A stretch of 64,000 nt of DNA from Stieleria magnilauensis (GTDB taxonomy: Bacteria > Planctomycetota > Planctomycetia > Pirellulales > Pirellulaceae): NCBI GenBank assembly GCA_007753675.1, contig CP036432.1:4810394-4874393 (forward strand). Reading direction: 5' to 3'. Position 1 is the stretch's first letter; every line of letters starts with the position of its first letter. The notes under the pieces were generated by a model that ran no database searches, had not been told where the DNA came from, and was given only the letters and a program-made list of their open reading frames with translations. A program made the position numbers and the translations under genes. Positions 50,756-59,656 of this stretch are shown one piece after another.

Positions 50756-50789
50756 GTACTCTGTTCACAACCCGAAAAGGAACCGTCTA

Positions 50790-51251
50790 ATGGCAACTGA
50801 GCATCGCACCCTGCGTTTCGAATCGATCGACGCGGCCATGGCGGAAGCCGAGCGATTAGCCGCTGCAGAGACCCGGACGACGGGTCAGTTTTCACTCGGG
50901 CAGATTTTTGAGCACTTGGCGCGAACCTTCGAGGTGGTGTTGGGTGAGCGGACGATGCCGCCTTCACCGCTGCCGATGCGAATCTTGTCGCGGTTGATCC
51001 GACCGCTGGTATTGCGCAAGGCGCAGACGGGTTTTAAATTACCGTCCAAGGCCCAGAATGTCTTATGGCCCAGTGAAGCGGTGTCGGTCGAGGACGGGCT
51101 GCAGCATCTGCGCGAAGCGTGCGAGAAATTCAAGACCACCGATCCACTGCCCCGGCACGTCTTCTTCGGCAACATGACCCGCGCGCAACACGACGCATTG
51201 CAATGCCGACACTTCGAAGGACACCTGGGGTTTGTTCACCCGGTTGCCTAG
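50790..51251 (+). CDS. DUF1569 (DinB-like) protein
   Basis: 153 residues, MATEHRTLRFESIDAAMAEA onward. Pattern LGQIFEHLARTFEVVLGE, ILSRLIRPLVLRKAQTGFKL, HLREACEKFKTTDPLPRHVF, FGNMTRAQHDALQCRHFEGH, LGFVHP. The QIFEHL and CRHFEGHLGF histidines could form a DinB-type metal site; family function is unknown. Lies close behind the FAH gene, same strand. Confidence 0.85.
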   Translation: MATEHRTLRFESIDAAMAEAERLAAAETRTTGQFSLGQIFEHLARTFEVVLGERTMPPSPLPMRILSRLIRPLVLRKAQTGFKLPSKAQNVLWPSEAVSVEDGLQHLREACEKFKTTDPLPRHVFFGNMTRAQHDALQCRHFEGHLGFVHPVA

Positions 51252-52103
51252 CGAAGTCCGAAACACCGTTTTCCATCGTGCCGAACGAAGCTCCGGTGTC
51301 TGCCAGCGGATCTTGTCCTTTTTAACGCAGCGGTGAATCTGACCGCCCCGACTTCCGGCCGACTCAAAACCGCCTCGGTCCATGCAACCTCAGCACGACG
51401 AAAACGCTCTCACGACATCCAAGCCATAACGATGACGAACAGTAGCGCAGCGATGCCGAACATGATCATTAGCCCTCCACAGCCAATGGAGTTGTTGGAT
51501 CCACCTACATCGCCGAAAAGATCAAAGTCGTCTAGCAAGGTACTGACTCATTGGTGATTGAGTGAAAGGCCGATCGCAGTTGGGACTGTTTTTATCGTAA
51601 CCCGAAACAGCTGGCGCGGTCGCTGCCGACGAGGAGATGCCCTCTGACGAGCTGTCTTTTCTCTCTGCTTCGATCAGTCGGACCTGTCTGATCAGGCCGA
51701 TCCGGCTGATCTTCCCACGCTGAAGTTGGACAAGTCGAGAGTTCGTGGAAGACTGGCAAATTGCCCTCGGTCCCGAACACCGGCGCTGCACCGGTGGCCG
51801 ACGCCGGAACATCGAAAACCGGACAGGGCGATTTCGATTAAGGGCGTCACTGAACATGCGAACAGGGCGATCGTCAAGTCAAACGAGCCAACTTGGGGTT
51901 CACTGAGGTGAACTTCATTCGTGCAGGCGGTGAATCTGACCGCCGCGCCGAAGCGAAATGGCTTCGAGCTGGCGGTCGATGCATCCGCAGCGCCGAAATG
52001 CAACCGACCGCAACGCCGCTAAAGGCTAACATCGTGCCGTTCCGCATCACCGAACAGCGGGGGTTTTACCGGTTGACCACCGCCTCTCCGGATGATGCGA
52101 CGA
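51252..52103. other. intergenic region with GTGAATCTGACCGCC repeats, no gene seen
   Basis: About 850 bases. Frames on both strands are Arg/Ser/Pro-rich and unconvincing. Contains a short form of the repeat at about 51327-51349 and a full copy at 51924-51985. Confidence 0.5.
51924..51985 (+). repeat. GTGAATCTGACCGCCGCGC...GCGGTCGATGCA repeat, copy 1
   Basis: GCGGTGAATCTGACCGCCGC then GCCGAAGCG, a variable middle, and TGGCGGTCGATGCATCC. Two other full copies lie at 53068-53132 and 58318-58380; about 60 bp each. GGTGAATCTGACC is a small internal dyad. Confidence 0.65.
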
Positions 52104-52745
52104 TTATGTGGCTGCCTGACGTTGCACTCCGTTTTGGTCGAACTGCCACTGTTTTCCAGAGTGTACATCAAATGCCGTCAACCAGCCGCCGCCGTAGCAG
52201 TACGTATCGATGCATTTGAGGTACCCTCGATCTAGGGTGTCACCATCCTGTTGTTCAGTGTGCCCCACAATCGCGGTCTTGCGCGTGAAATGGCGTTTCG
52301 GCATCTTTGAGTCGAGCGAAAGCCATAGCAGCGTGTACGGATCTTGTTGTGCAAGTGGCTTCTTATGGTCGTAGTTGGCATGCACGAAGAAATGGGTCTC
52401 GATCTCGAAGTACAGTTCACACGTCTGCAAAAATGAAAAGTGTTCGTCGCGAAACAGCTCCAGCCCATTGTCTGGGTCGATCGGCGGGTGCCCAGGAATC
52501 TCCGTGCGTGACGATTGATTACGTAACAGCAGCTGGTCGTGATTGCCAAGCAAGGGAATCAGCGCACACTGGTCGCGAAGTGCAATGAGTTGTTCAATGA
52601 CGCCGCGGCCGTCTGGCCCACGGTTTACGTAGTCCCCTAGTGTCACGATGGTGTCGGATCGATTGGGCTGTATGGAATTGATCAAACTGCGTAGAGCGGT
52701 CGAACAGCCGTGGACGTCACCAATTGCGATTACGCGCGATGCCAT
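52104..52745 (-). CDS. PPP-family metallophosphoesterase (serine/threonine phosphatase-like)
   Basis: Start ATG 52745 (MASRVIAIGDVHGCSTALRS) is preferred over one nine codons upstream. The metal-binding motifs are in order: GDVHG, TLGDYVNRGPDGRGVIEQLI (GDxxxRG) and IPLLGNHDQ (GNHD). Later metal ligands are in FFVHANYD and TAIVGHTEQQ. 213 residues, the size of bacterial PPP phosphatases related to PrpA/PrpB and diadenosine tetraphosphatase. It removes phosphate from proteins or small nucleotides; the target is open. Confidence 0.92.
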   Translation of the reverse strand: MASRVIAIGDVHGCSTALRSLINSIQPNRSDTIVTLGDYVNRGPDGRGVIEQLIALRDQCALIPLLGNHDQLLLRNQSSRTEIPGHPPIDPDNGLELFRDEHFSFLQTCELYFEIETHFFVHANYDHKKPLAQQDPYTLLWLSLDSKMPKRHFTRKTAIVGHTEQQDGDTLDRGYLKCIDTYCYGGGWLTAFDVHSGKQWQFDQNGVQRQAAT

Positions 52746-53067
52746 AGAAGTAAAAGATTGTAGAGGCCACATAACGACCGGGATCTGGAGGCCCGTGAGT
52801 CGAGAATCCTTTTAGCAAACAAACCACTGGACCTTATGGTCACTGCCGCATCCATATTAGTGACTTGATGAGATTCGGAGCCAGCCAACTCAAGGCCGAA
52901 GTCGAACGGCTATCACTCTTTAGTCCCGACACCGCTGCCGATCTGCCGATTTGGGCATTCGCTGGAGACTCCTCTCATTTTGGTCCCAGATCTCGAGAAA
53001 AGTGCGCCCAGACGATTTCGCAACGCCGCGCTGGTCGATGCACCCGACAGCACGTAGGAAATGCCGT

Positions 53068-53132
53068 TCGTGCAGTCGGTGAATCTGACCGCCGCGCTGA
53101 AGCCGGATCCGTTCGCTGCGGCGGTCGATGCA
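53068..53132 (+). repeat. GTGAATCTGACCGCCGCGC...GCGGTCGATGCA repeat, copy 2
   Basis: CGGTGAATCTGACCGCCGCG then CTGAAGCCGG, a middle part and GCGGCGGTCGATGCAACC. Inside the 52746-53252 gap, which holds no other feature. Confidence 0.65.
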
Positions 53133-53252
53133 ACCGCGTGGAGTTGAAAGTGCGATGCCGTGAACGCCAAGGGCGAGCTCCAGACCCTTGAGCAGCCGAC
53201 GGATTGGCCATTCTGGTGTCAGTAGAACGCGCTTTTGCTTTCTCGCTCCGGC

Positions 53253-54029
53253 TCAGGTTACTAATGCAGGAAGAACATGGAGTACGAGGTCCACCGCGAA
53301 GTGAGCCAACATTGCCGCGATAAGACTACGCCGCCAATACAGGAACCCGAACAAGACTCCTACGAGTGTGTTTCCCATCATCGTAGCCGCGATGCCGACG
53401 CCATTGGCTGCCCCATAGGAGGCAAGCTGGGGTAAGTGCATGGCCGCGAAAGCCAATGCAGACACAACAATGGCAGACCATCCGACGACCGGAGAAACTC
53501 TGTGATGTCCGGGCAAAAGCAAAAAGATCCAGACAAGAATGGTCATAACTCCGAGGCGCAGCCAGACCTCTTCTCCCACCGCAGCACTGACTGAAACCAA
53601 CAGTCCGCCCAATACGCCTCGATGTCCAAGGTCCGGTAGCTCAGGTGGCAGATACGGCCGAGCTGCGAACCGAAGCAGGAGCAGCAGGATGCCAAGACCT
53701 AGCCCCAGGGAGACGGAAAGCCATGCATCAGAGGATAGTTTCCTACCGGATCCTGGAGCGCGATTGAGTAGGTCCGTCACCAAAGGCGCGCCCAGGCCGA
53801 TCTTTTGTCCGAGGATTAACCCTGACGCCGCCAGTGGAATTGTGACCGCACACAACACAAGGGCGCTTGGCGCTAGTGCGGATAGGAAGCTCCCGTCAAT
53901 GGTATAGGCCAAACTACCGAGTTGCGTTATCAGAGTAAGGCACACCAGTACAATGAGCGGAAGAAGAGTTTTGCTTGGCGACGAAACTTGCGGCTGAGGT
54001 GTTAGCTCTGTGTCTCCCAGGAAATTCAC
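53253..54029 (-). CDS. CPBP-family intramembrane metalloprotease
   Basis: 258 residues, mostly transmembrane (for example LPLIVLVCLTLITQLGSLA, ALVLCAVTIPLAASGLILG, WLSVSLGLGLGILLLLLRF). The CPBP motifs are VGEEVWLRLGVM (motif 1, EE-x3-R), FAAMHLPQLASYG (motif 2, H) and LVGVLFGFLYWRRSLIAAML with AHFAVD (motifs 3-4). Relatives cut membrane proteins or prenylated peptides, and some confer bacteriocin immunity. Single gene; no neighbour suggests its substrate. Confidence 0.92.
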   Translation of the reverse strand: MNFLGDTELTPQPQVSSPSKTLLPLIVLVCLTLITQLGSLAYTIDGSFLSALAPSALVLCAVTIPLAASGLILGQKIGLGAPLVTDLLNRAPGSGRKLSSDAWLSVSLGLGLGILLLLLRFAARPYLPPELPDLGHRGVLGGLLVSVSAAVGEEVWLRLGVMTILVWIFLLLPGHHRVSPVVGWSAIVVSALAFAAMHLPQLASYGAANGVGIAATMMGNTLVGVLFGFLYWRRSLIAAMLAHFAVDLVLHVLPALVT

Positions 54030-54376
54030 GCTGTCAACTTTGCCAGAGGATGGGGATGGTCAGGCGAGCGCTCCGTCTCGAATGCTGATCTTGTGAACAT
54101 TTCAATGGATGCCAAATGAGGAATCCGAACTCGCGGATATTCGCAACTTGCGTATGAATCTTTGCCGCTACCTGCGGGTTTTCTACCGATGCTCGCGATA
54201 TTCAGGCCGTAGCTTCACCAGATTCTTCGATTCGCCGCAATCTTGCCCAGATTCATGTACGTTCTTGACGAAGTGTGCGTCGAAGGAAAATCGCTAACGC
54301 TTAGGATCTTAAAGGTCTTGGTGTCGAACCGACCAGCGTGGCCTCGCATGCTGAGGGTCTACCCAACTCTGTACGC
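54030..54376. other. intergenic, nothing recognised
   Basis: About 350 bases between the CPBP gene start and the end of the next minus-strand gene. The small plus-strand frame here (62 codons) has poor composition. Confidence 0.45.
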
Positions 54377-55114
54377 TCAAGATTCCTGGTTGTAGATCAC
54401 CGGCATCTGACCTTTCCATTTCTCCCAGGCGTCATGGTTCGTGATCAGGTCAGCCGTAAAATGTGCGACATTGATGCGACTCGTTCGCCCTGGATTGAAA
54501 ATCGCGTTCCTGGTCGGCGACGGATGTAACTCGTAGGCGCTCACGCTGTCTTCGTCGAACAGGCTGTCTGGACGAACGGCCGCCCACTGAATCTCAGTAT
54601 CATTCTTACCAACCTCCGTTCGCAGGTAGTCCGCGGCTTTCTCGTTATCTCGATGAGGCGGCACCAGCCATCGAAGCAGCCCGATCACGCAGCTCTGAGC
54701 GAGTGAAATCGGCTCGTTTAGATCGCGATTGCTGTTTCCGGCCGTGTTCATCAGAACGAACTTATTTGGCTTGTCAGTGCCGTTGGCCCTCATGGCCTGG
54801 CAACATCGTTCAGCAGCATCAGTCACGAGTCGGCGCGGCTGGCCGAAGATGCCCTTGAAGGTCAGATTGTGCCCCAAGCAAGATGCCACCGCCTTACATC
54901 CGGCTACGTGCTCCGCCATTTCGGTATCGCTGAGATCCAATACGCTCGCACGGATAAGCGATAGACTCTCGTGCTGCCGAAGGGAATCGGGAATCCTGTC
55001 GGGTGAACGCACGATCGCTTTGACCTTCAGACCGCGGTCAAGCAGTTGCCGCACCAGCAGCCGCCCCGTCGCTCCAGTGGCACCAAGCACGAGGACTGTC
55101 ATCGTAACATTCAT
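54377..55114 (-). CDS. NAD(P)-binding NmrA/SDR-like protein
   Basis: 245 residues. The Rossmann glycine motif TVLVLGATGATGRLLVRQLL follows the start, then KVKAIVRSPDRIPD as the NADP phosphate-recognising strand, and VLDLSDTEMAEHVAGCKAVA. Downstream, FVLMNTAGNSNRDLNEP and a typical QWAAVRPDSLFDEDSVSAYE with a closing INVAHFTADLITNHDAWEKW. This is the atypical SDR group used for redox sensing or small-molecule reduction. First ATG (55114) and the one three codons later are both possible. Probably one operon with the next genes upstream (DUF1772, peroxiredoxin-like), all on the minus strand. Confidence 0.87.
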   Translation of the reverse strand: MNVTMTVLVLGATGATGRLLVRQLLDRGLKVKAIVRSPDRIPDSLRQHESLSLIRASVLDLSDTEMAEHVAGCKAVASCLGHNLTFKGIFGQPRRLVTDAAERCCQAMRANGTDKPNKFVLMNTAGNSNRDLNEPISLAQSCVIGLLRWLVPPHRDNEKAADYLRTEVGKNDTEIQWAAVRPDSLFDEDSVSAYELHPSPTRNAIFNPGRTSRINVAHFTADLITNHDAWEKWKGQMPVIYNQES

Positions 55115-55153
55115 TTCGTTTCGTCCGATTTCAGAATTGTCGTTCGCGCGGCG

Positions 55154-55627
55154 CTACGTAAGCCCAATCGCAAGGAGCACGCACGCCAAAATGCATGCTG
55201 CCGTGCGAAAATGATTCCATCGCGTCCAGAGCCTCAGGTAGCGGTTCCATTCATGGTTGCTCTCCGGTGCGTCGAGAGGCAATTTGTCGAGAGCGTTGTT
55301 CAGTGGGACATTGAATACTGCAGTCACCATGAAACCGCCAAACAAATACGCGCAGGCTCCCGCGACGGCCAAACCGTACTCGGGTGGCCGCTGCCATGCG
55401 GAGATGATCGTAACGAGCATACAGGCCAGGGCCGTTCCAAAGAAAACGCTCAGGAATACGGGATTCAGGATCGTCCGGTTGATCAGCTGCATGGCCTTCA
55501 TTCCCTCCGACGTCGGCATTTGCGCCAAGGCATCCATCACCGAAAAGGAAAAGACAAAGAACAGCCCAGCCATCAGCCCGCTGCCCGCCACCGCAATCAC
55601 CATAATCGTTGTTAAGATTGTTGCCAT
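55154..55627 (-). CDS. DUF1772 (anthrone oxygenase-like) membrane protein
   Basis: Start ATG 55627 (MATILTTIMVIAVAGSGLMA). Four transmembrane helices: the first, then FLSVFFGTALACMLVTIISA, YGLAVAGACAYLFGGFMVTA and FRTAACILACVLLAIGLT. The conserved parts are GLFFVFSFSVMDAL, QLINRTILNPVF, FNVPLNNAL and W-x-x-WNHFR, as in DUF1772. Often found near oxidoreductase genes, as here. Role in this host unknown. Confidence 0.87.
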   Translation of the reverse strand: MATILTTIMVIAVAGSGLMAGLFFVFSFSVMDALAQMPTSEGMKAMQLINRTILNPVFLSVFFGTALACMLVTIISAWQRPPEYGLAVAGACAYLFGGFMVTAVFNVPLNNALDKLPLDAPESNHEWNRYLRLWTRWNHFRTAACILACVLLAIGLT

Positions 55628-55905
55628 CACTGAACGTTGGCTCTCCGGATTCAAGTTTCAGCGTGTTGGATTCGTCGGAACAACGTAACACAAGTGGTTC
55701 CGTTTCCTTCGCGGCTTACCGTTGCCGACAGCGTTGATTCTTGTCAAGCAGAGCTCGCGACATTGCGGATCCAACGCTGTTAACAGCTCTCTTCCCTTCT
55801 CCTGGGCGATGTCCGATTATACCCGTTCAAGCCAATCTTTGCGTTTTGTTGTAAACCGGATCGGTCGCCCGTGGGGCCCGATCGCGAAACTCCGCGATTG
55901 CAGAC

Positions 55906-56565
55906 TCAAGCGTTTTGTATGACGAGCGATCGAAGCACCTCCAAAACATCCGACGGCTCTGCGCGCACGGTGTAGTCCGCAATTCCAAAGGCACTAGCGA
56001 TCGATCCATCGACGTCGACAATGAAAGTCGCGGCAAGCGGCAGGTCGAATTGTCCGTCTCCGTTGTGTGCTTCAACATTGATCCCAAATGCCTCATAGAT
56101 GGGACGTAGCCTCGCCGGCAGCGTAAAGACGAGCCCGATTTCTCGTGAGTAGTCTGAGTTGGCGTCGGTGAGTACTTCAAACTCCAACTCGTTCTTCTCG
56201 GAGGTCGACAGAGATGCGTCAGGGAGTTCGGGCGTGATGGCGACCAAAGTCGCTCCCGCAGCCTTGATTTCAGGAAGAACTGCCTGGTAGGCCCGCAATT
56301 CCAGGTTGCAGTACGGACACCATCCACCCCGGTAAAACGTCACGACGACAGGCCCACGTTCTCTCAGGGCAGCGAGGCTTCTCTTTTTGCCGAGATGGTT
56401 GGGCAGCGTGAAGTCTTCGAAAATGTCTCCAGGCTTCGGGGCCAACGCGACGATACCGGATGCGGTCAATTTCTCCGTCTCGTCCACCATGACGGCGGCG
56501 AGTTCCTCGGGGAGATTGGCGATGGTTTGTGCTTTAAGTGTAGATAGCTGTTCTTGAAGCGACAT
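55906..56565 (-). CDS. peroxiredoxin-like (AhpC/TSA) thiol oxidoreductase
   Basis: ATG 56565 (MSLQEQLSTLKAQTIANLPE) is chosen because it matches the family start and an AGAGAA stretch precedes it; a longer frame to 56748 adds an unusual 61 residues. The thioredoxin-fold domain has KPGDIFEDFTLPNHLGKKRS, then VVVTFYRGGWCPYCNLELRA with the CPYC pair, LVAITPELPDASLSTSEKNE, FEVLTDANSDYSREIGLVFT and AATFIVDVDGSIASAFGIAD. It reduces peroxides or disulfides, likely in the cytoplasm. The neighbouring old yellow enzyme and NmrA genes suggest a shared electrophile or oxidative stress response. Confidence 0.9.
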   Translation of the reverse strand: MSLQEQLSTLKAQTIANLPEELAAVMVDETEKLTASGIVALAPKPGDIFEDFTLPNHLGKKRSLAALRERGPVVVTFYRGGWCPYCNLELRAYQAVLPEIKAAGATLVAITPELPDASLSTSEKNELEFEVLTDANSDYSREIGLVFTLPARLRPIYEAFGINVEAHNGDGQFDLPLAATFIVDVDGSIASAFGIADYTVRAEPSDVLEVLRSLVIQNA

Positions 56566-56793
56566 TGGATTCTCTTTGTAGCGGGTAGGAATTAGTTTTC
56601 GTAAAGTCGAAGCCGGCAATTCGGCTTTGACTGAGTTCATCGGATCGGCCAGATCTTCGCCTCTCGTCGATAGCCACGAGCCGGACATTTCAAACGAGAG
56701 CTTCGCCAATTTGGTTTCCATCGATGTGGCTTTGTCATTTGCTCTCATGCGAAGAAAAATGGGAGATCCACAAACTGCTGCTTATTTGACGAG

Positions 56794-57966
56794 TTAGCCA
56801 GGCACGCCATGTACGAGTTTCCGAGCGAACCACGCGTCGGTGTTTTGGATCGATGCACTTGGCGAAATCATCTCATTCTCGAATGCGACGACCCGTTCAC
56901 CATTGGCAATCCTTCGAGGCCAATCTGGCGTCGCCAGTGCGGCGCGTCCGAGCGCAATCAAGTCAGCATGTTCGTCGAGGATCACGTCATCAGCGAGATC
57001 CGGATCATACAGCCCACCGTTGGCGATCACTGGCAATCCGGTAATCCCGCGAGCCACAGTAGAAAGCGGCTCTCGCTTGTCTGAACTCGACTCGCGGAAA
57101 CCGCGGCCTTCGCCGGCCACATGGATGTAGCTCGCTCCGGCCTCAGCGAGTGCTACGAAAATCGTCTCGGCTTCGGACTTTCCACCCCAGCGGTAGTTAA
57201 AGTCGTTGACTTTAGCCTCCGAAACGCGGACTCCAACCACAAAGTCATCGGGGGATGTATCGCGCACCGCGGCAACGATCTCTGCCGGATACCGAATTCG
57301 CGCCGACACCGACCCGCCGTACTCGTCATCCCGGCGATTCGTGTATTCGGTAATGAACTGATCAAGCAGATAACCGTTCGCAGCGTGGATTTCGACGCCG
57401 TGGAATCCGGCGTCTCGTGCGCGTCTTGCCGCTGTGACAAACCCCTTGCGAACCTGAGCGAGGTCCGTCTTCGTCATGGCCGAAGGCAAGCGATAGGGAC
57501 CGCTGCCTCCGTATGCTGGCATCATTTCGCCGAGCGGCGGAACAGCGGACGGTGCGATGATGCGAGCTGCTTCTTGCCTTTGCGACAATGCGCCAGCGTG
57601 CATCAGTTGCATGATGGCCAAGCTCCCGTGATCGGAGATCGCGGTGGCGATCGGCGCCCAGGAGTTGGCTTGCCGCCGATTCGCAATACCAGGCTGACGG
57701 TCGTAGCCCTGGCTGGCATCCTCGTCCGTGTAGACCCCCTCCGTGATGACGATCGCAAAACCACCGCGAGCATACTCGCGGTAGTAATCTTTCATGCGAT
57801 CCGTCGCGAACCCATCGCCGCTGGCACTTACGCGTGTCATCGGAGCGACTGCCAACCGGTTGCGTATCCTGTGCCCGAACATTTCGACAGGGGAAAGAAC
57901 TGGCCTTGATAGACTCAACATGTTGCCCGTTGCTTGTTTGAGATCGATGGTTGGGATTCTGGACAT
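56794..57966 (-). CDS. NADH:flavin oxidoreductase (old yellow enzyme family)
   Basis: 390 residues. FMN-binding TIM barrel: LSPVEMFGHRIRNRLAVAPM, then TRVSASGDG; AIMQLMHAGALSQRQEAARI; the QVRKGFVTAARRARDAGFHG helix; VEIHAANGYLLDQFITEYTN, then RRDDEYGGS; VGVRVSEAKVNDF; and GLPVIANGGLYDP with LIALGRAALATPDWP. The H-A-A-N active site (HAANGYLLDQF) replaces the HN/HH pair as in many bacterial members. It reduces activated C=C bonds of enones or nitro compounds using NAD(P)H. Heads the minus-strand run of redox genes. Confidence 0.93.
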   Translation of the reverse strand: MSRIPTIDLKQATGNMLSLSRPVLSPVEMFGHRIRNRLAVAPMTRVSASGDGFATDRMKDYYREYARGGFAIVITEGVYTDEDASQGYDRQPGIANRRQANSWAPIATAISDHGSLAIMQLMHAGALSQRQEAARIIAPSAVPPLGEMMPAYGGSGPYRLPSAMTKTDLAQVRKGFVTAARRARDAGFHGVEIHAANGYLLDQFITEYTNRRDDEYGGSVSARIRYPAEIVAAVRDTSPDDFVVGVRVSEAKVNDFNYRWGGKSEAETIFVALAEAGASYIHVAGEGRGFRESSSDKREPLSTVARGITGLPVIANGGLYDPDLADDVILDEHADLIALGRAALATPDWPRRIANGERVVAFENEMISPSASIQNTDAWFARKLVHGVPG

Positions 57967-58849
57967 CGTTCAACTCGACTTCTGAAAGTGGTTCGGTTGG
58001 TCAGCGACGTTCGCCGATCGTTGACATTCCAAAAGGCACGTTCAATGCCAATTGAGGCAGTCTTTCTTAAGGGACTTGTGCAAAAGGAGTTACGGCCATT
58101 TCCACGGTCGCGGCCGACGGCACGATATTTCGGAAATCACGAAAATCCGTTGCGCAAGAAACGAAATGTCGTCATTCTTGCCACGCGCCCGATCAGTAAA
58201 TCCCGCTCACCTCTGTTGGTTTACGGAGGCCAGGTGCTTGGCGTGTTGGGCACCGGTGAAAGCGGCACTGAAAGGGAACTTCTGGCGCGAGGGATCCATT
58301 TTCAGTCGTTCGTTTCGCCGCGGCGGTGAATCTGACCGCCGCGCTGAGGGCTGATTTGTAGGGCGCAGCGGTCGATGCAACCTCTACGCCGGCGTGCTGA
58401 TTCTGAATTCGGGCATCGATTTGTCCGATGGAGTGAAAATCGAGAACGAGCAGGGGGCAAAACGATGCGGGGCAAGACGATTACTATCTGGAATTGTTTT
58501 GCCACTCATCCCGAATCGGCCGCTGGAAAAAGGCAAGAAGATTTCGGAGGTAAGAAAATGAATTACGGCTGCAATCCATGGTTGTCGACAATTTCCTTAC
58601 CTCCAAAATTTTCCTACCCCCGCTTGTTCGTCGTCCGAAGCAACGAAACAACTATCTCAAACTCGCAGAGGTTGGACCAACCGCCTGCGCGAAGCGATTG
58701 TCTTTCGTGCGGGCGGTGGCGGACACCGACGGATGTTTTGGAGGTGGTGTCTCTACTGCCTCAGTGGCCGACGCCGGGGCGTGTGTTACACACGGACGTT
58801 AGGGCCGATCGGCGGGAAGGGTGACCGCTTGCGACTTTCGCCGAACGCC
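57967..58849. other. intergenic, repeats only
   Basis: About 880 bases; no convincing gene. It holds a full GTGAATCTGACCGCC repeat (58318-58380), a diverged CATTCTGCC-family pair (GGCAAAACGATGCGGGGCAA, continuing GACGATT, 58457-58483) and TTTCCTTACCTCC / AATTTTCCTACCCC words (about 58592-58620) related to the repeats at 879 and 1615. Confidence 0.55.
58318..58380 (+). repeat. GTGAATCTGACCGCCGCGC...GCGGTCGATGCA repeat, copy 3
   Basis: CGCGGCGGTGAATCTGACCG then CCGCGCTGAGGG, a middle part and GCAGCGGTCGATGCAACC. Aligns with 51924-51985 and 53068-53132. Confidence 0.65.
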
Positions 58850-59656
58850 TTAAGTCGCGTCCATCCAGCGTCGCAGCAGGGTACGCGAGGTCCCGTGGAC
58901 CAGTCCGAAGAGAAACAGTCCCAACAGCGTCGAGGTGAACACGGCGGCGATCAGGGCGTCGGTTTTGACGAAGCCTTGCCAGTGCGTCATCAGCGTCCCC
59001 AAGCCGTCGTAATCGGTGCCATTGCCGACAAAAAACTCCGCCACGATCGCGCCGATCACCGCCAACCCGCTGCTCGTCTTCGCCCCCAACACCAGGTAGG
59101 GCACGGCGGCGGGGATCTGTAATCGCGCCAACTTTTTTGCCCGCCCAGCCCCGTACAGCGAAAACAGATCCGACCATTGACGATCGATCGCCATCAGTCC
59201 TGCCGTCACGCTATTGACGATCGGGAACAGACACACGATGACCGTCACAATGACCACGGTGCGAAACTGGTATCCGCTCCAGATGATCAACAGCGGGGCG
59301 ATCGCGACAATCGGCACGGTTTGCAGGAAGATCACGTAGGGAAAGAACGCCAGTCGGACACGCCGCGACTGCGAAAACGCAACGCTGATCAGCGATCCCA
59401 GCCCGATGGCCGCCAACAAGCCGGCTGCCGCCGCCAATCCGGTCGCATACAAGGCCTTCAACAATTCCATTCGGTTCTCCGCCGCCGCCCTCCAAACCTC
59501 CGCCGGCTTGGGCAACAGCGCCGACGGCATGTCGAATCCCCAAGCGACCAGCTGCCAAATCGCGACGGCGATCACGGCGACCCATAGCGCGGGTCCCCAA
59601 TGGCGTGCCGCATCGGAGACTTGGGTTGTCAGAGAACGTTTTGCGGCACCGCTCAT
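58850..59656 (-). CDS. ABC transporter permease (NitT/TauT/SsuC type)
   Basis: The ATG at 59656 (MSGAAKRSLTTQVSDAARHW) overlaps the ATPase stop by four bases and is the natural start; the longer frame to 59899 only runs through the ATPase gene. Six transmembrane segments, among them PALWVAVIAVAIWQLVAWGF, ATGLAAAAGLLAAIGLGSLI, VVIVTVIVCLFPIVNSVTAG and VFTSTLLGLFLFGLVHGTSR. The EAA loop reads YGAGRAKKLARLQIPAAVPY. Imports an anion or small organic solute; no periplasmic binding protein gene is present in the window. Confidence 0.92.
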   Translation of the reverse strand: MSGAAKRSLTTQVSDAARHWGPALWVAVIAVAIWQLVAWGFDMPSALLPKPAEVWRAAAENRMELLKALYATGLAAAAGLLAAIGLGSLISVAFSQSRRVRLAFFPYVIFLQTVPIVAIAPLLIIWSGYQFRTVVIVTVIVCLFPIVNSVTAGLMAIDRQWSDLFSLYGAGRAKKLARLQIPAAVPYLVLGAKTSSGLAVIGAIVAEFFVGNGTDYDGLGTLMTHWQGFVKTDALIAAVFTSTLLGLFLFGLVHGTSRTLLRRWMDAT

